From Ruminococcus sp. UBA7014 (GTDB lineage: Bacteria; Bacillota; Clostridia; Oscillospirales; Ruminococcaceae): 10,973 bases of DNA. The stretch covers positions 1-10,973 of the forward strand of contig DJXC01000221.1 of NCBI GenBank assembly GCA_002449575.1. Reading direction: 5' to 3'. How positions within the stretch are numbered: position 1 is the stretch's first letter; the number at the start of each line of letters is the position of its first letter. The notes under the pieces were generated by a model. That model had not been told where the DNA came from. It saw nothing but the letters and a program-made list of their open reading frames with translations, and searched no databases. Positions 1 through 4,775 of the stretch are shown one piece after another. The translations under genes were made by a program, and so were the position numbers.

Positions 1-925
1 CAAATACAGAGCCTTCCAGTGCATAAGTGATGTTATCATCAATTCCCCATGCAATTGTACTCAGTAAACCGTGCTGACTGGTAATGCTGGATTCTCCGGT
101 ATTCATCAGGAGAAAACCACCTGTGCCATAAGTATTTTTGACATCGCCTTTACAAAAGCATTTCTGCCCGAACAGTGCCGCCTGCTGGTCTCCGGCACAG
201 CCGGAAATGGAAATTTCAGTACCAAACAGAGATTTTTCTGTTCTGCCAAAATCGCCGGAACTGTTCCGGACTTCCGGCAGAATACATGACGGAATCGCAA
301 GCAAATCCAGAATTTCTTTATCCCATTCCAGTTTATGAATATGAAACAGCATTGTTCGGGAAGCGTTGGAATAGTCTGTAGCATGGACTTTTCCGCCGGT
401 CAGATTCCAGATAAGCCAGCTGTCTATAGTCCCGAAAAGAAGTTCACCGTTTTCTGCCTGTTTCCGGGCATCAGGAACATTGTCCAGAATCCAGCGGATT
501 TTTGTTGCAGAAAAATAAGGGTCAATCAGCAGTCCGGTTTTTTTCTGAAAAAAGCTGTTCAGATTCTGTTCTTCAAGTTGTTTGCAGAAATCAGCTGTCC
601 GGCGGCACTGCCAGACAATTGCAGGATAAATCGGCTTTCCGGTACGTTTGTTCCATATGACAGTAGTTTCACGCTGGTTGGTAATGCCAATTGAGACAAT
701 GTCAGAAGCTGTTCCGCCGTGTTGTTCCAGCCATGAAATACAATCCCGGACAGCCTGTAACTGTGTCTGAAGGATTTCTTCCGGATTGTGTTCTACCCAT
801 CCGGCATGGGGAAAACTCTGCGAAAATTCGTACTGAGAAACAAATTGTTTTTCTCCCTGCTGACTGAACAGAACTGTCCGTGATGAAGTTGTACCTTGGT
901 CAAGTGCTAACAGATACTGTGGCAT
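1..925 (-). CDS. glpK: Glycerol kinase, N-terminal part (truncated by window edge)
   Basis: Cytoplasmic FGGY-family kinase that phosphorylates glycerol to sn-glycerol 3-phosphate with ATP. I translated the minus strand by hand. It is open from ATG at 925 to the edge, giving 308 residues of a family usually near 500. Visible motifs are the phosphate-binding LALDQGTTSSR (residues 6-16), TNQRETT with substrate residues R85 and E86 (82-88), the FGGY signature around PYFSATKIRWILDN (136-149), and SGCAGDQQAALFG (241-253) with the likely catalytic base D246. NTYGTGGFLLMNTG follows at 264-277. The start is fixed by GAAAGGA at 934-940, 8 nt upstream, and by the normal N-terminus. In many Firmicutes a His in a Y-H-F-F/Y-G motif before this region is phosphorylated by HPr; here the equivalent stretch is KSLFG, with S232 in place of His. 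The C-terminal ATPase lobe lies outside the window. Confidence 0.97.
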   Translation of the reverse strand, partial: MPQYLLALDQGTTSSRTVLFSQQGEKQFVSQYEFSQSFPHAGWVEHNPEEILQTQLQAVRDCISWLEQHGGTASDIVSIGITNQRETTVIWNKRTGKPIYPAIVWQCRRTADFCKQLEEQNLNSFFQKKTGLLIDPYFSATKIRWILDNVPDARKQAENGELLFGTIDSWLIWNLTGGKVHATDYSNASRTMLFHIHKLEWDKEILDLLAIPSCILPEVRNSSGDFGRTEKSLFGTEISISGCAGDQQAALFGQKCFCKGDVKNTYGTGGFLLMNTGESSITSQHGLLSTIAWGIDDNITYALEGSVF

Positions 926-957
926 AAAATCATTCCTTTCAGGATAATATTTTTATT

Positions 958-986
958 ATTATAGCATATGATATAAAAATTGTCAA
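958..986 (-). promoter_or_regulatory. glpK promoter, full consensus sigma-A
   Basis: Read on the minus strand: TTGACA (986-981), a 17-bp spacer, then TATAAT (963-958) preceded by TGC, an extended -10. All twelve hexamer bases match consensus, so basal strength should be high. Transcription should begin near 950, giving a leader of about 25 nt before the start codon. The -35 box overlaps the outer end of the inverted repeat at 985-1012, so a protein bound there could repress it. Confidence 0.88.
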
Positions 987-1012
987 TTCTGCAAACCGGG
1001 ACTTGCAGAATT
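985..1012. repeat. Perfect 10-bp inverted repeat, candidate shared operator
   Basis: AATTCTGCAA (985-994) and its exact reverse complement TTGCAGAATT (1003-1012) are separated by 8 bp. The arms are centred 18 bp apart. One arm touches the glpK -35 box and the other contains the predicted -35 box of the divergent HAD gene, so one dimer could cover both promoters. The element is followed by Ts on the plus strand and could fold as a terminator in RNA. However, no plus-strand gene lies upstream to need one, so a DNA operator is the better reading. The regulator is unknown. Confidence 0.6.
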
Positions 1013-1031
1013 TTTGGATTTATGTTATAAT
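1003..1031 (+). promoter_or_regulatory. Promoter of the HAD gene (extended -10)
   Basis: TATAAT at 1026-1031 is preceded by TGT (TGn, extended -10). A weak -35, TTGCAG (1003-1008), lies 17 bp upstream inside the inverted repeat. Transcription should start near 1038, before the ATG at 1062. An in-frame ATG at 1014 sits upstream of this -10 and would not be transcribed from it, which argues for the later start. Confidence 0.7.
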
Positions 1032-1061
1032 AATAAAAAAGAAAAAACAGTGAGGTGTGCT

Positions 1062-1643
1062 ATGGATTATATTGATTTTCATGAACTTGACCATATTACT
1101 AGAGAAAATGCCAAAGAAAAAGAACTCCGGAAAATTATTTTTCTGGATGTGGACGGCGTTCTGCATGATTATAAAAAAGAAATAAATGATGTGCAGGAAG
1201 ATAAAATTATAAGATTAAAACAGATTGTAGATGCTACTGGTGCAGAAATTGTCTTGTCTTCTTCATGGAGAATGGGCTATCCGGAATTTTTGGTGAAAAA
1301 TCATCTGACAGAATATCTTTCTGACCATGAAAGTGAAAGACTGACACTGTTTCATAAATATCTGAATCAGTATGGTCTGCAAATTATAGATTTTACGCCT
1401 TACAGCCTTCTGAATGAAAACGGCAGACCTCTCGAAATCAAAACATGGCTTCTCGATAAGCCAAATATCAAGAGCTTTGTCATTCTGGATGATGAGGATT
1501 TTAACTGGCAATGGCTTCGGGCGTTTCTGGTCAAGACAAAATCCCTTGTCGGTGTTGATGAAAAAGGAAAATTTGTTTTTCAATATGGTCTGGAAGACAG
1601 TCATGTGAAAAGGGCAATTGCCATTCTGAATCATTTTGAGTAA
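1062..1643 (+). CDS. HAD-superfamily phosphatase, HAD_SAK-like
   Basis: A 193-residue cytoplasmic HAD-fold protein. Motif I is IIFLDVDGVLHD (25-36), with nucleophile D29 and acid/base D31. Motif II is IVLSSSWR (63-70), motif III is probably K127 in LEIKTWL, and motif IV is FVILDDED (139-146) with D143/D144. The combination of D-x-DGVL, SSSWR, EIK-x-WL and FVILDD resembles the stand-alone HAD domains related to those fused to 'Swiss Army Knife' RNA-repair proteins. That placement is from memory of the family, and the substrate is unknown. Start at 1062 was chosen because GAGGTG (1052-1057) lies just upstream and the earlier in-frame ATG at 1014 falls inside the promoter. It diverges from glpK and converges with the methyltransferase gene, with only 6 bp between the two stops. 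Confidence 0.85.
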   Translation: MDYIDFHELDHITRENAKEKELRKIIFLDVDGVLHDYKKEINDVQEDKIIRLKQIVDATGAEIVLSSSWRMGYPEFLVKNHLTEYLSDHESERLTLFHKYLNQYGLQIIDFTPYSLLNENGRPLEIKTWLLDKPNIKSFVILDDEDFNWQWLRAFLVKTKSLVGVDEKGKFVFQYGLEDSHVKRAIAILNHFE

Positions 1644-1659
1644 CAGAAATTACTTTTTT
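1639..1659 (+). terminator. Weak candidate terminator at the HAD gene end
   Basis: AGTAA (1639-1643, including the stop codon), a 6-nt loop and TTACT (1650-1654) form a 5-bp AU-rich stem running into six Ts (1654-1659). The stem is too short to be convincing, and it overlaps the 3' end of the convergent gene. It is listed because no better terminator separates the two convergent genes. Confidence 0.25.
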
Positions 1660-2459
1660 CGCAGCTCCCAGAAGGCAACGGCACTTGCAGCTGCAACATT
1701 CAGGGAATCCACACCATGAAACATAGGGATTTTAACAGTATCATCACAGGCGGAAACAGTAGCTTCTTTTAGCCCTTCTCCTTCAGTGCCAAGTATTACG
1801 GCAAGCCGTGGCGCAGAGGAAAGACTGTTATCATCAATACACACTGTATCATTCCGGAGAGCCATTGCTGCTGTCCGGAATGATTTTTCTTTCAGAAAGC
1901 TGACATATTCCGGAGAACCGCAAGGCAGATATGCCCATGGAATCTGAAATACAGTTCCCATACTGACACGCACGGAACGCCTGTAAAGCGGGTCACTGCA
2001 TCCGGGTGTCAGCAGGATGGCATCCATCCCCAAAGCTGCCGCAGAACGAAAAATTGCACCAATATTTGTCTGATTCATAATATCTTCCAGAACAACAACT
2101 CTCAAAGCATTCTGGCAAATCTGCTCCGCTGCCGGAAGTGTATGCCGCTGCATAGCACATAATACACCTTGTGTTAATTTAAAACCTGTAATTTCTGTCA
2201 GAATTGCAGAATCAGCAGTATAAACCGGAATTTGTCCGACACGTTGTATGATATCCTGTGCCTGTCCGGAAATATATTTTCTTTCGCACAGCAGCGAAAC
2301 AGGCTGATAGCCGGCATCTAATGCCCGGCGGATAACTTTGGGACTTTCTGCAATAAAAAGTCCCTGTTCCGGCTCGTTCCAGTGCAGAAGCTGATTTTCG
2401 TTTGTACATAAAAATGGCTGCAATTCCGGTGCAGACAGGTCTTCAATTTCGATTATCAT
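1650..2459 (-). CDS. TrmH/SpoU-family RNA 2'-O-ribose methyltransferase
   Basis: Predicted SAM-dependent methyltransferase acting on ribose 2'-OH in rRNA or tRNA; 269 residues. The N-terminal part (about 1-105) fits the L30e-like substrate-binding domain of the family. The C-terminal SPOUT domain (about 118-265) has all three SpoU motifs: NIGAIFRSAAALG (132-144), ILGTEGEGL (222-230) and IPMFHGVDSLNVAAA (244-258). These form the trefoil knot and SAM pocket. The start at 2459 has AGGAGG at 2469-2474 with 9-nt spacing. An upstream in-frame ATG at 2555 would place 32 low-complexity residues across the promoter and is rejected. The gene stands alone, with its own promoter. The target nucleotide cannot be told from sequence, so no symbol is given. 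Confidence 0.93.
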   Translation of the reverse strand: MIIEIEDLSAPELQPFLCTNENQLLHWNEPEQGLFIAESPKVIRRALDAGYQPVSLLCERKYISGQAQDIIQRVGQIPVYTADSAILTEITGFKLTQGVLCAMQRHTLPAAEQICQNALRVVVLEDIMNQTNIGAIFRSAAALGMDAILLTPGCSDPLYRRSVRVSMGTVFQIPWAYLPCGSPEYVSFLKEKSFRTAAMALRNDTVCIDDNSLSSAPRLAVILGTEGEGLKEATVSACDDTVKIPMFHGVDSLNVAAASAVAFWELRKK

Positions 2460-2487
2460 AAAGAAAATCCTCCTGAGGTTTTTGTTT

Positions 2488-2516
2488 ATTATAACACAGA
2501 ATGCTAAAAAAGTAAA
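2488..2516 (-). promoter_or_regulatory. Promoter of the SpoU methyltransferase gene
   Basis: Minus strand: TTTACT (2516-2511), 17-bp spacer, TATAAT (2493-2488) preceded by TGT. The -10 is perfect and extended, and the -35 matches four of six. The transcript should start near 2481 and includes the AGGAGG site. Confidence 0.75.
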
Positions 2517-2601
2517 GTCAGATGCTTTCACGACAGAATTCAGGAAAAATAGCAAAAAATTGTGCAGCTTTCTGAATTTTGGAAAAAATTCACGGAAATG
2601 C

Positions 2602-2630
2602 TTGTGTTCTTTTAGATTCTGTGTTAAAAT
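2602..2630 (+). promoter_or_regulatory. Promoter of the CHAP-dockerin gene
   Basis: TTGTGT (2602-2607), 17-bp spacer, TAAAAT (2625-2630) preceded by TGT, again an extended -10. The start codon follows at 2669 with GAAAGGA (2655-2661) 7 nt before it. A short palindrome (GAATTTT-GGAA-AAAATTC, 2574-2591) lies just upstream but may be chance in AT-rich DNA. Confidence 0.6.
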
Positions 2631-2668
2631 ACTGGATATATATTCCAGATAATTGAAAGGAAATTTTT

Positions 2669-3841
2669 ATGAATACAGAAAAAAAAATAATTTCAGTATG
2701 TTTTGGACTTTCGTTGTTTATGACTGGAGCGTTCAGCACACAAATGCAAGTATCTGCGACACAGTCAAGAAAAGATAATTTTTCAAAAGATTATACACTC
2801 ACCGGAATCGGCGCACAGGATATTTTGAATGTGGCAGTTGCACAGACCGGAAAAACCGGAAAACAACTTGGCTATTCCGAAGAGTGGTGTGCAGATTTCG
2901 TCAGTGACTGTGCCGACTTAGCCGGACAAAGTGCTGCTGTACCACGTTATGGACAAGTAACAGGTCTGAAAAACAGAATTATTGCAGCAGGCGGCAAAGT
3001 GATTACTTCTTATCCCCAGCCGGGTGATATTGTATTTTATAAAGGACATGTTGAAATTGTATATTCTGCATCAGGTTCTTCATTGTCTTCGCTGAAATCT
3101 GTCGGCGGCAATACCGGCAGTGGTTCTTCTCTGTATACCCGAAAAGTCTCTTTGCCACATTACTGCGGAACGGTGCTTTCTGTTGTCAGACCGGCTTATT
3201 ATAATCAGCCTGTCATATGGTATGAAAACAAAGAGCCGGGCAATGTAGGCGATGTTTTTTATGCAAAAATTAAAAATCATACTTCCGGCTGGTATCTGAC
3301 CAATCATGACGGTAATGCAGAAGGCATGGAAGAACAAGCTGACCTCAGCCAAATCTGGAAGTTTGAAAGACAGCCGGATGTCGGCTATCAGATTACCAGC
3401 CTTCTGGATGACACTTGTCTGGATGTCGAAGAATGCGCACAAGCCGGAAGCGGTTCTAATGTACTGACATGGACAGACAATGACAGCGAAAATCAGAGAT
3501 TTTATTTCTATGAAGCAGAAGATGCGTTCTGTATCCGGTCACAGTGTTCTGAATTTGCTCTGGAAATGGATTTCAACACCCATCCCGGCAATGTTTTTGT
3601 TGCAGATTTTGAAGAAAACCGTGAACAGCAGAAATTTGATATTGAAAAAATCCTTCCTGAAGAACTGCCGACTGAAAATCAGCCCACGATTGATGATGCC
3701 ATTGCACTGAAAAAATATCTCCAGAATGAAGAAACTTTTACAGAAGAACAGTTCAATGCTGCGGACTGGAATCAGGACGGAGAAGTGAATATTTATGATT
3801 TGATTCTGCTGAAAAAACAGCTGCTGGAACAAAATTTCTGA
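2669..3841 (+). CDS. Secreted CHAP peptidase with ricin-type lectin and dockerin
   Basis: A 390-residue exported protein. Residues 1-30 form a signal peptide (KK, hydrophobic core, likely cleavage after VSA). A CHAP domain (about 47-176) carries the catalytic C74 in SEEWCADFV and H127 in KGHVEIVY, with E129 a possible third residue. CHAP enzymes cut peptidoglycan as amidases or endopeptidases. Residues about 183-328 resemble a ricin-type beta-trefoil, with three imperfect Q-x-W/F repeats (SQIWKF, NQRFYF, QQKFDI), suggesting sugar binding. The C-terminus (about 335-386) is a dockerin. The second repeat has a full calcium loop, D367-N369-D371-E373-N375-D378, followed by LILLKKQLL. The first keeps only the helix DDAIALKKYL and has lost its loop acids. 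The dockerin predicts docking to a cohesin scaffold, in the cellulosome or on the cell surface. Its target, own or competitor wall, is unknown. Confidence 0.88.
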   Translation: MNTEKKIISVCFGLSLFMTGAFSTQMQVSATQSRKDNFSKDYTLTGIGAQDILNVAVAQTGKTGKQLGYSEEWCADFVSDCADLAGQSAAVPRYGQVTGLKNRIIAAGGKVITSYPQPGDIVFYKGHVEIVYSASGSSLSSLKSVGGNTGSGSSLYTRKVSLPHYCGTVLSVVRPAYYNQPVIWYENKEPGNVGDVFYAKIKNHTSGWYLTNHDGNAEGMEEQADLSQIWKFERQPDVGYQITSLLDDTCLDVEECAQAGSGSNVLTWTDNDSENQRFYFYEAEDAFCIRSQCSEFALEMDFNTHPGNVFVADFEENREQQKFDIEKILPEELPTENQPTIDDAIALKKYLQNEETFTEEQFNAADWNQDGEVNIYDLILLKKQLLEQNF

Positions 3842-3855
3842 AATTTTGCTGTTTT
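3814..3855 (+). terminator. Candidate terminator of the CHAP-dockerin gene
   Basis: CAAAATTT (3830-3837) pairs with AAATTTTG (3841-3848) across a CTG loop. An outer helix AAAACAG (3814-3820) / CTGTTTT (3849-3855) can stack on it with a 9-nt bulge. The last strand supplies the T-run. The structure overlaps the stop codon and is AT-rich, so its efficiency is doubtful. Confidence 0.4.
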
Positions 3856-3859
3856 ATAA

Positions 3860-3894
3860 TTTAGAAATAAAATATTCATATTTTAGAAATAAAA
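3860..3894 (+). repeat. 13-bp direct repeat, 22-bp period, upstream of thi promoter
   Basis: TTTAGAAATAAAA occurs at 3860-3872 and again at 3882-3894. The copies are 22 bp apart, about two helical turns, and end just before the extended -10 of the thi operon. The second copy occupies the spacer where a recognisable -35 is missing. It could be an activator site, an A-tract UP-like element, or a small duplication in AT-rich DNA. Confidence 0.45.
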
Positions 3895-3897
3895 CTA

Positions 3898-3906
3898 TGC
3901 TATAAT
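3898..3906 (+). promoter_or_regulatory. thi operon promoter (extended -10)
   Basis: TGCTATAAT is a perfect -10 with a TGn extension. No good -35 lies 16-18 bp upstream (ATATTT at 17 bp). The expected start near 3912-3913 coincides with the first base-paired nucleotides of the TPP aptamer, which supports the assignment. Confidence 0.75.
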
Positions 3907-3911
3907 AATTT

Positions 3912-4006
3912 TTGTGGCAGGGGAGTCTGTGATTCAGGCTGAGAGGGAACAGTACTAGTTCCGACCCTTTACCTGATGCGGATTATGCCGCCGTAGGAAG
4001 TCATAA
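3912..4006 (+). ncRNA. TPP riboswitch aptamer (THI element)
   Basis: Canonical thiamin-diphosphate aptamer. P1 is TTGTGGC (3912-3918) with GTCATAA (4000-4006), and P2 is AGGG (3919-3922) with CCCT. P3 is AGTCTG/CAGGCT, followed by the pyrimidine-binding CTGAGA (3939-3944). A P3a hairpin GGAAC/GTTCC comes next. The diphosphate-sensing half has ACCTGAT (3971-3977), P5 GCGG/CCGC with the loop ATTATG, and CGTAGG (3992-3997). One L5 base differs from the usual ATAATG. It lies directly before a perfect intrinsic terminator and leads thiW, so TPP binding is expected to cause premature termination. Confidence 0.96.
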
Positions 4007-4022
4007 TGATATGATGATGACG

Positions 4023-4057
4023 GAGACATTCTGAATCCAGAATGTCTCTTTTCTTTT
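4023..4057 (+). terminator. TPP riboswitch expression platform (intrinsic terminator)
   Basis: GAGACATTCTG (4023-4033) and CAGAATGTCTC (4038-4048) form a perfect 11-bp stem with an AATC loop, followed by TTTTCTTTT. It sits 17 nt after the aptamer's P1, the layout of a transcriptional OFF switch. I could not pick out a clear anti-terminator by eye. Confidence 0.93.
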
Positions 4058-4058
4058 G

Positions 4059-4110
4059 AAAGGAGGAGAAAACTGCTTGACGGGCAGATGAGGAGCGTCT
4101 TTTGCCTGAG
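4059..4110 (+). other. Orphan strong Shine-Dalgarno and hairpin after the terminator
   Basis: AAAGGAGGA (4059-4067) is an excellent ribosome binding site, but the operon's first real gene starts about 200 nt later. The only start codon in range is TTG at 4077, which gives four codons and a stop. An ATG at 4088 opens 22 codons ending at 4156, but it is 21 nt from the site, and its reading frame runs into the next RNA structure. CGGGCAGA (4081-4088) can pair with TTTGCCTG (4101-4108), including two wobble pairs, to make an 8-bp hairpin that holds this ATG. It may be a leader-peptide site, the vestige of an earlier gene start, or part of a second regulatory RNA. Confidence 0.4.
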
Positions 4111-4220
4111 ATTACAGCGAGGGAAGCCGTGTTCCGGCGTGAGAGGAAACCAGTAAGTTTCGACCGATTGTCTTTTTACAGGATAATTTTATCTTATTCT
4201 GAGAGGACGATGCTGTAATT
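4110..4220 (+). ncRNA. Second, incomplete TPP-aptamer-like structured leader RNA
   Basis: ATTACAGC (4111-4118) pairs perfectly with GCTGTAAT (4212-4219), with possible wobble pairs at both ends, closing a branched domain. Arm one has GCCG/CGGC (4126-4129/4135-4138), then TGAGAGG (4140-4146), a GAAAC/GTTTC hairpin (4146-4150/4157-4161) and GACC. This stretch closely matches the P3, J3-2 and P3a part of the upstream TPP riboswitch and keeps the TGAGA pyrimidine-binding bases. Arm two (4167-4211) is an unrelated two-part hairpin: ATTGTC/GACGAT outside, CAGGATAA/TTATTCTG inside. The TPP hallmarks ACCTGAT and CGTAGG are absent, so diphosphate recognition as in TPP riboswitches is not expected. It could be a divergent tandem copy, a sensor for another ligand, or a decayed aptamer. 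The structure was derived by hand only. Confidence 0.6.
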
Positions 4221-4254
4221 CTGCCGTTCTCTCGAAACAAATCTTTCAAAGGAG
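4201..4254 (+). promoter_or_regulatory. Alternative-pairing strand and thiW ribosome binding site
   Basis: CGTTCTCTC (4225-4233) can pair with GAGAGGACG (4201-4209), nine pairs with one wobble, which would break arm two of the preceding element. TTCTCTC (4227-4233) can instead pair with GAGAGGA at 4141-4147, inside the putative binding pocket. TCGAAAC (4232-4238) matches GTTTCGA (4157-4163). Such mutually exclusive pairings are typical of a switch. AAAGGAG (4248-4254) is the thiW ribosome binding site, 10 nt before its ATG. No T-run follows, so any control here would act on translation or RNA stability. Confidence 0.4.
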
Positions 4255-4264
4255 AAATTTTATC

Positions 4265-4771
4265 ATGAATCAGAACAAAACCAAAAAACTTGTAACAGCC
4301 GGTGTTCTTTGTGCGGTTGCCGTTGTCGGGAGCATGTTTTCTATCCCCGTATTCGGCAGCAAATGCGCACCTGTACAGCATATGGTAAATATCTTGTGTG
4401 CTGTTCTTCTAGGTCCTTGGTATGGTGTCGGCACAGCTTTTGCTGCAAGCCTTATCCGGAATCTGCTGGGACTTGGTACACCACTGGCATTCAGCAGTAT
4501 GCTGGGCGCACTGCTTTGTGGACTTACTTATCATAAAACAAAAAGCACATGGCTGACTTACATTGCCGAAGCTGTCGGTTCAGGCTTGCTCGGCGGACTG
4601 GCAGCTTATCCGATTGCGATTTTTATCATGGGCAAAGATGCCGGGCAAATCGCTTTTTATGCTTATGTTGTGCCATTCCTGATTTCCGCCTGCGGAGGTG
4701 CAGTTCTTTCCGTCATTCTTGTGGAATCACTCCGGAAGGCTAACGTTCTGAAATTACAGAAAGAATCCTGA
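4265..4771 (+). CDS. thiW: ThiW, predicted thiazole-precursor transporter (ECF-type S component)
   Basis: A 168-residue integral membrane protein. Hydrophobic segments lie at about 9-28, 38-62, 74-90, 98-121 and 128-155, with the positive N-terminus NQNKTKK and a basic C-terminal tail. The block APVQHMVNILCAVLLGPWYG (35-54), followed by RNLLGLGTP (65-73), is the family-typical core. ThiW proteins are regularly TPP-controlled and next to thiM, so they are assigned to uptake of the thiazole moiety (hydroxyethylthiazole) rather than thiamin. As an S component it would need an energising module (EcfA/EcfT), which is not encoded here. It is the first gene of the operon, and thiM starts 4 nt after its stop. 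Family membership is well supported; the substrate comes from genomic context in the literature, not from this sequence. Confidence 0.92.
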   Translation: MNQNKTKKLVTAGVLCAVAVVGSMFSIPVFGSKCAPVQHMVNILCAVLLGPWYGVGTAFAASLIRNLLGLGTPLAFSSMLGALLCGLTYHKTKSTWLTYIAEAVGSGLLGGLAAYPIAIFIMGKDAGQIAFYAYVVPFLISACGGAVLSVILVESLRKANVLKLQKES

Positions 4772-4775
4772 AATC

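Noticed and set aside
335..694. 119-codon plus-strand open frame opposite glpK
   Set aside because: It is fully antisense to a well-conserved glycerol kinase frame, has no ribosome binding site and no recognisable protein features.
1014..1061. Extended N-terminus of the HAD protein starting at ATG 1014
   Set aside because: The ATG lies upstream of the predicted -10 box and lacks a ribosome binding site, whereas ATG 1062 has GAGGTG.
1263..1634. 123-codon minus-strand open frame opposite the HAD gene
   Set aside because: Shadow of the HAD gene, whose motifs are clear on the plus strand; the antisense product is low-complexity.
2460..2555. 32-residue N-terminal extension of the SpoU methyltransferase
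   Set aside because: It would run through the promoter and the AGGAGG site that serves ATG 2459.
2574..2591. Palindrome GAATTTT-GGAA-AAAATTC upstream of the CHAP gene promoter
   Set aside because: Short and purely AT-rich apart from its ends; such palindromes occur by chance here, and there is no second copy.
3080..3442. 120-codon minus-strand open frame opposite the CHAP gene
   Set aside because: Antisense to recognisable CHAP and lectin coding sequence; no start signals.
4110..4220. Second element read as a complete, ordinary TPP riboswitch
   Set aside because: The conserved ACCTGAT and CGTAGG segments needed for the diphosphate-binding helix are missing, and the P2 pairing is reduced to about two base pairs.
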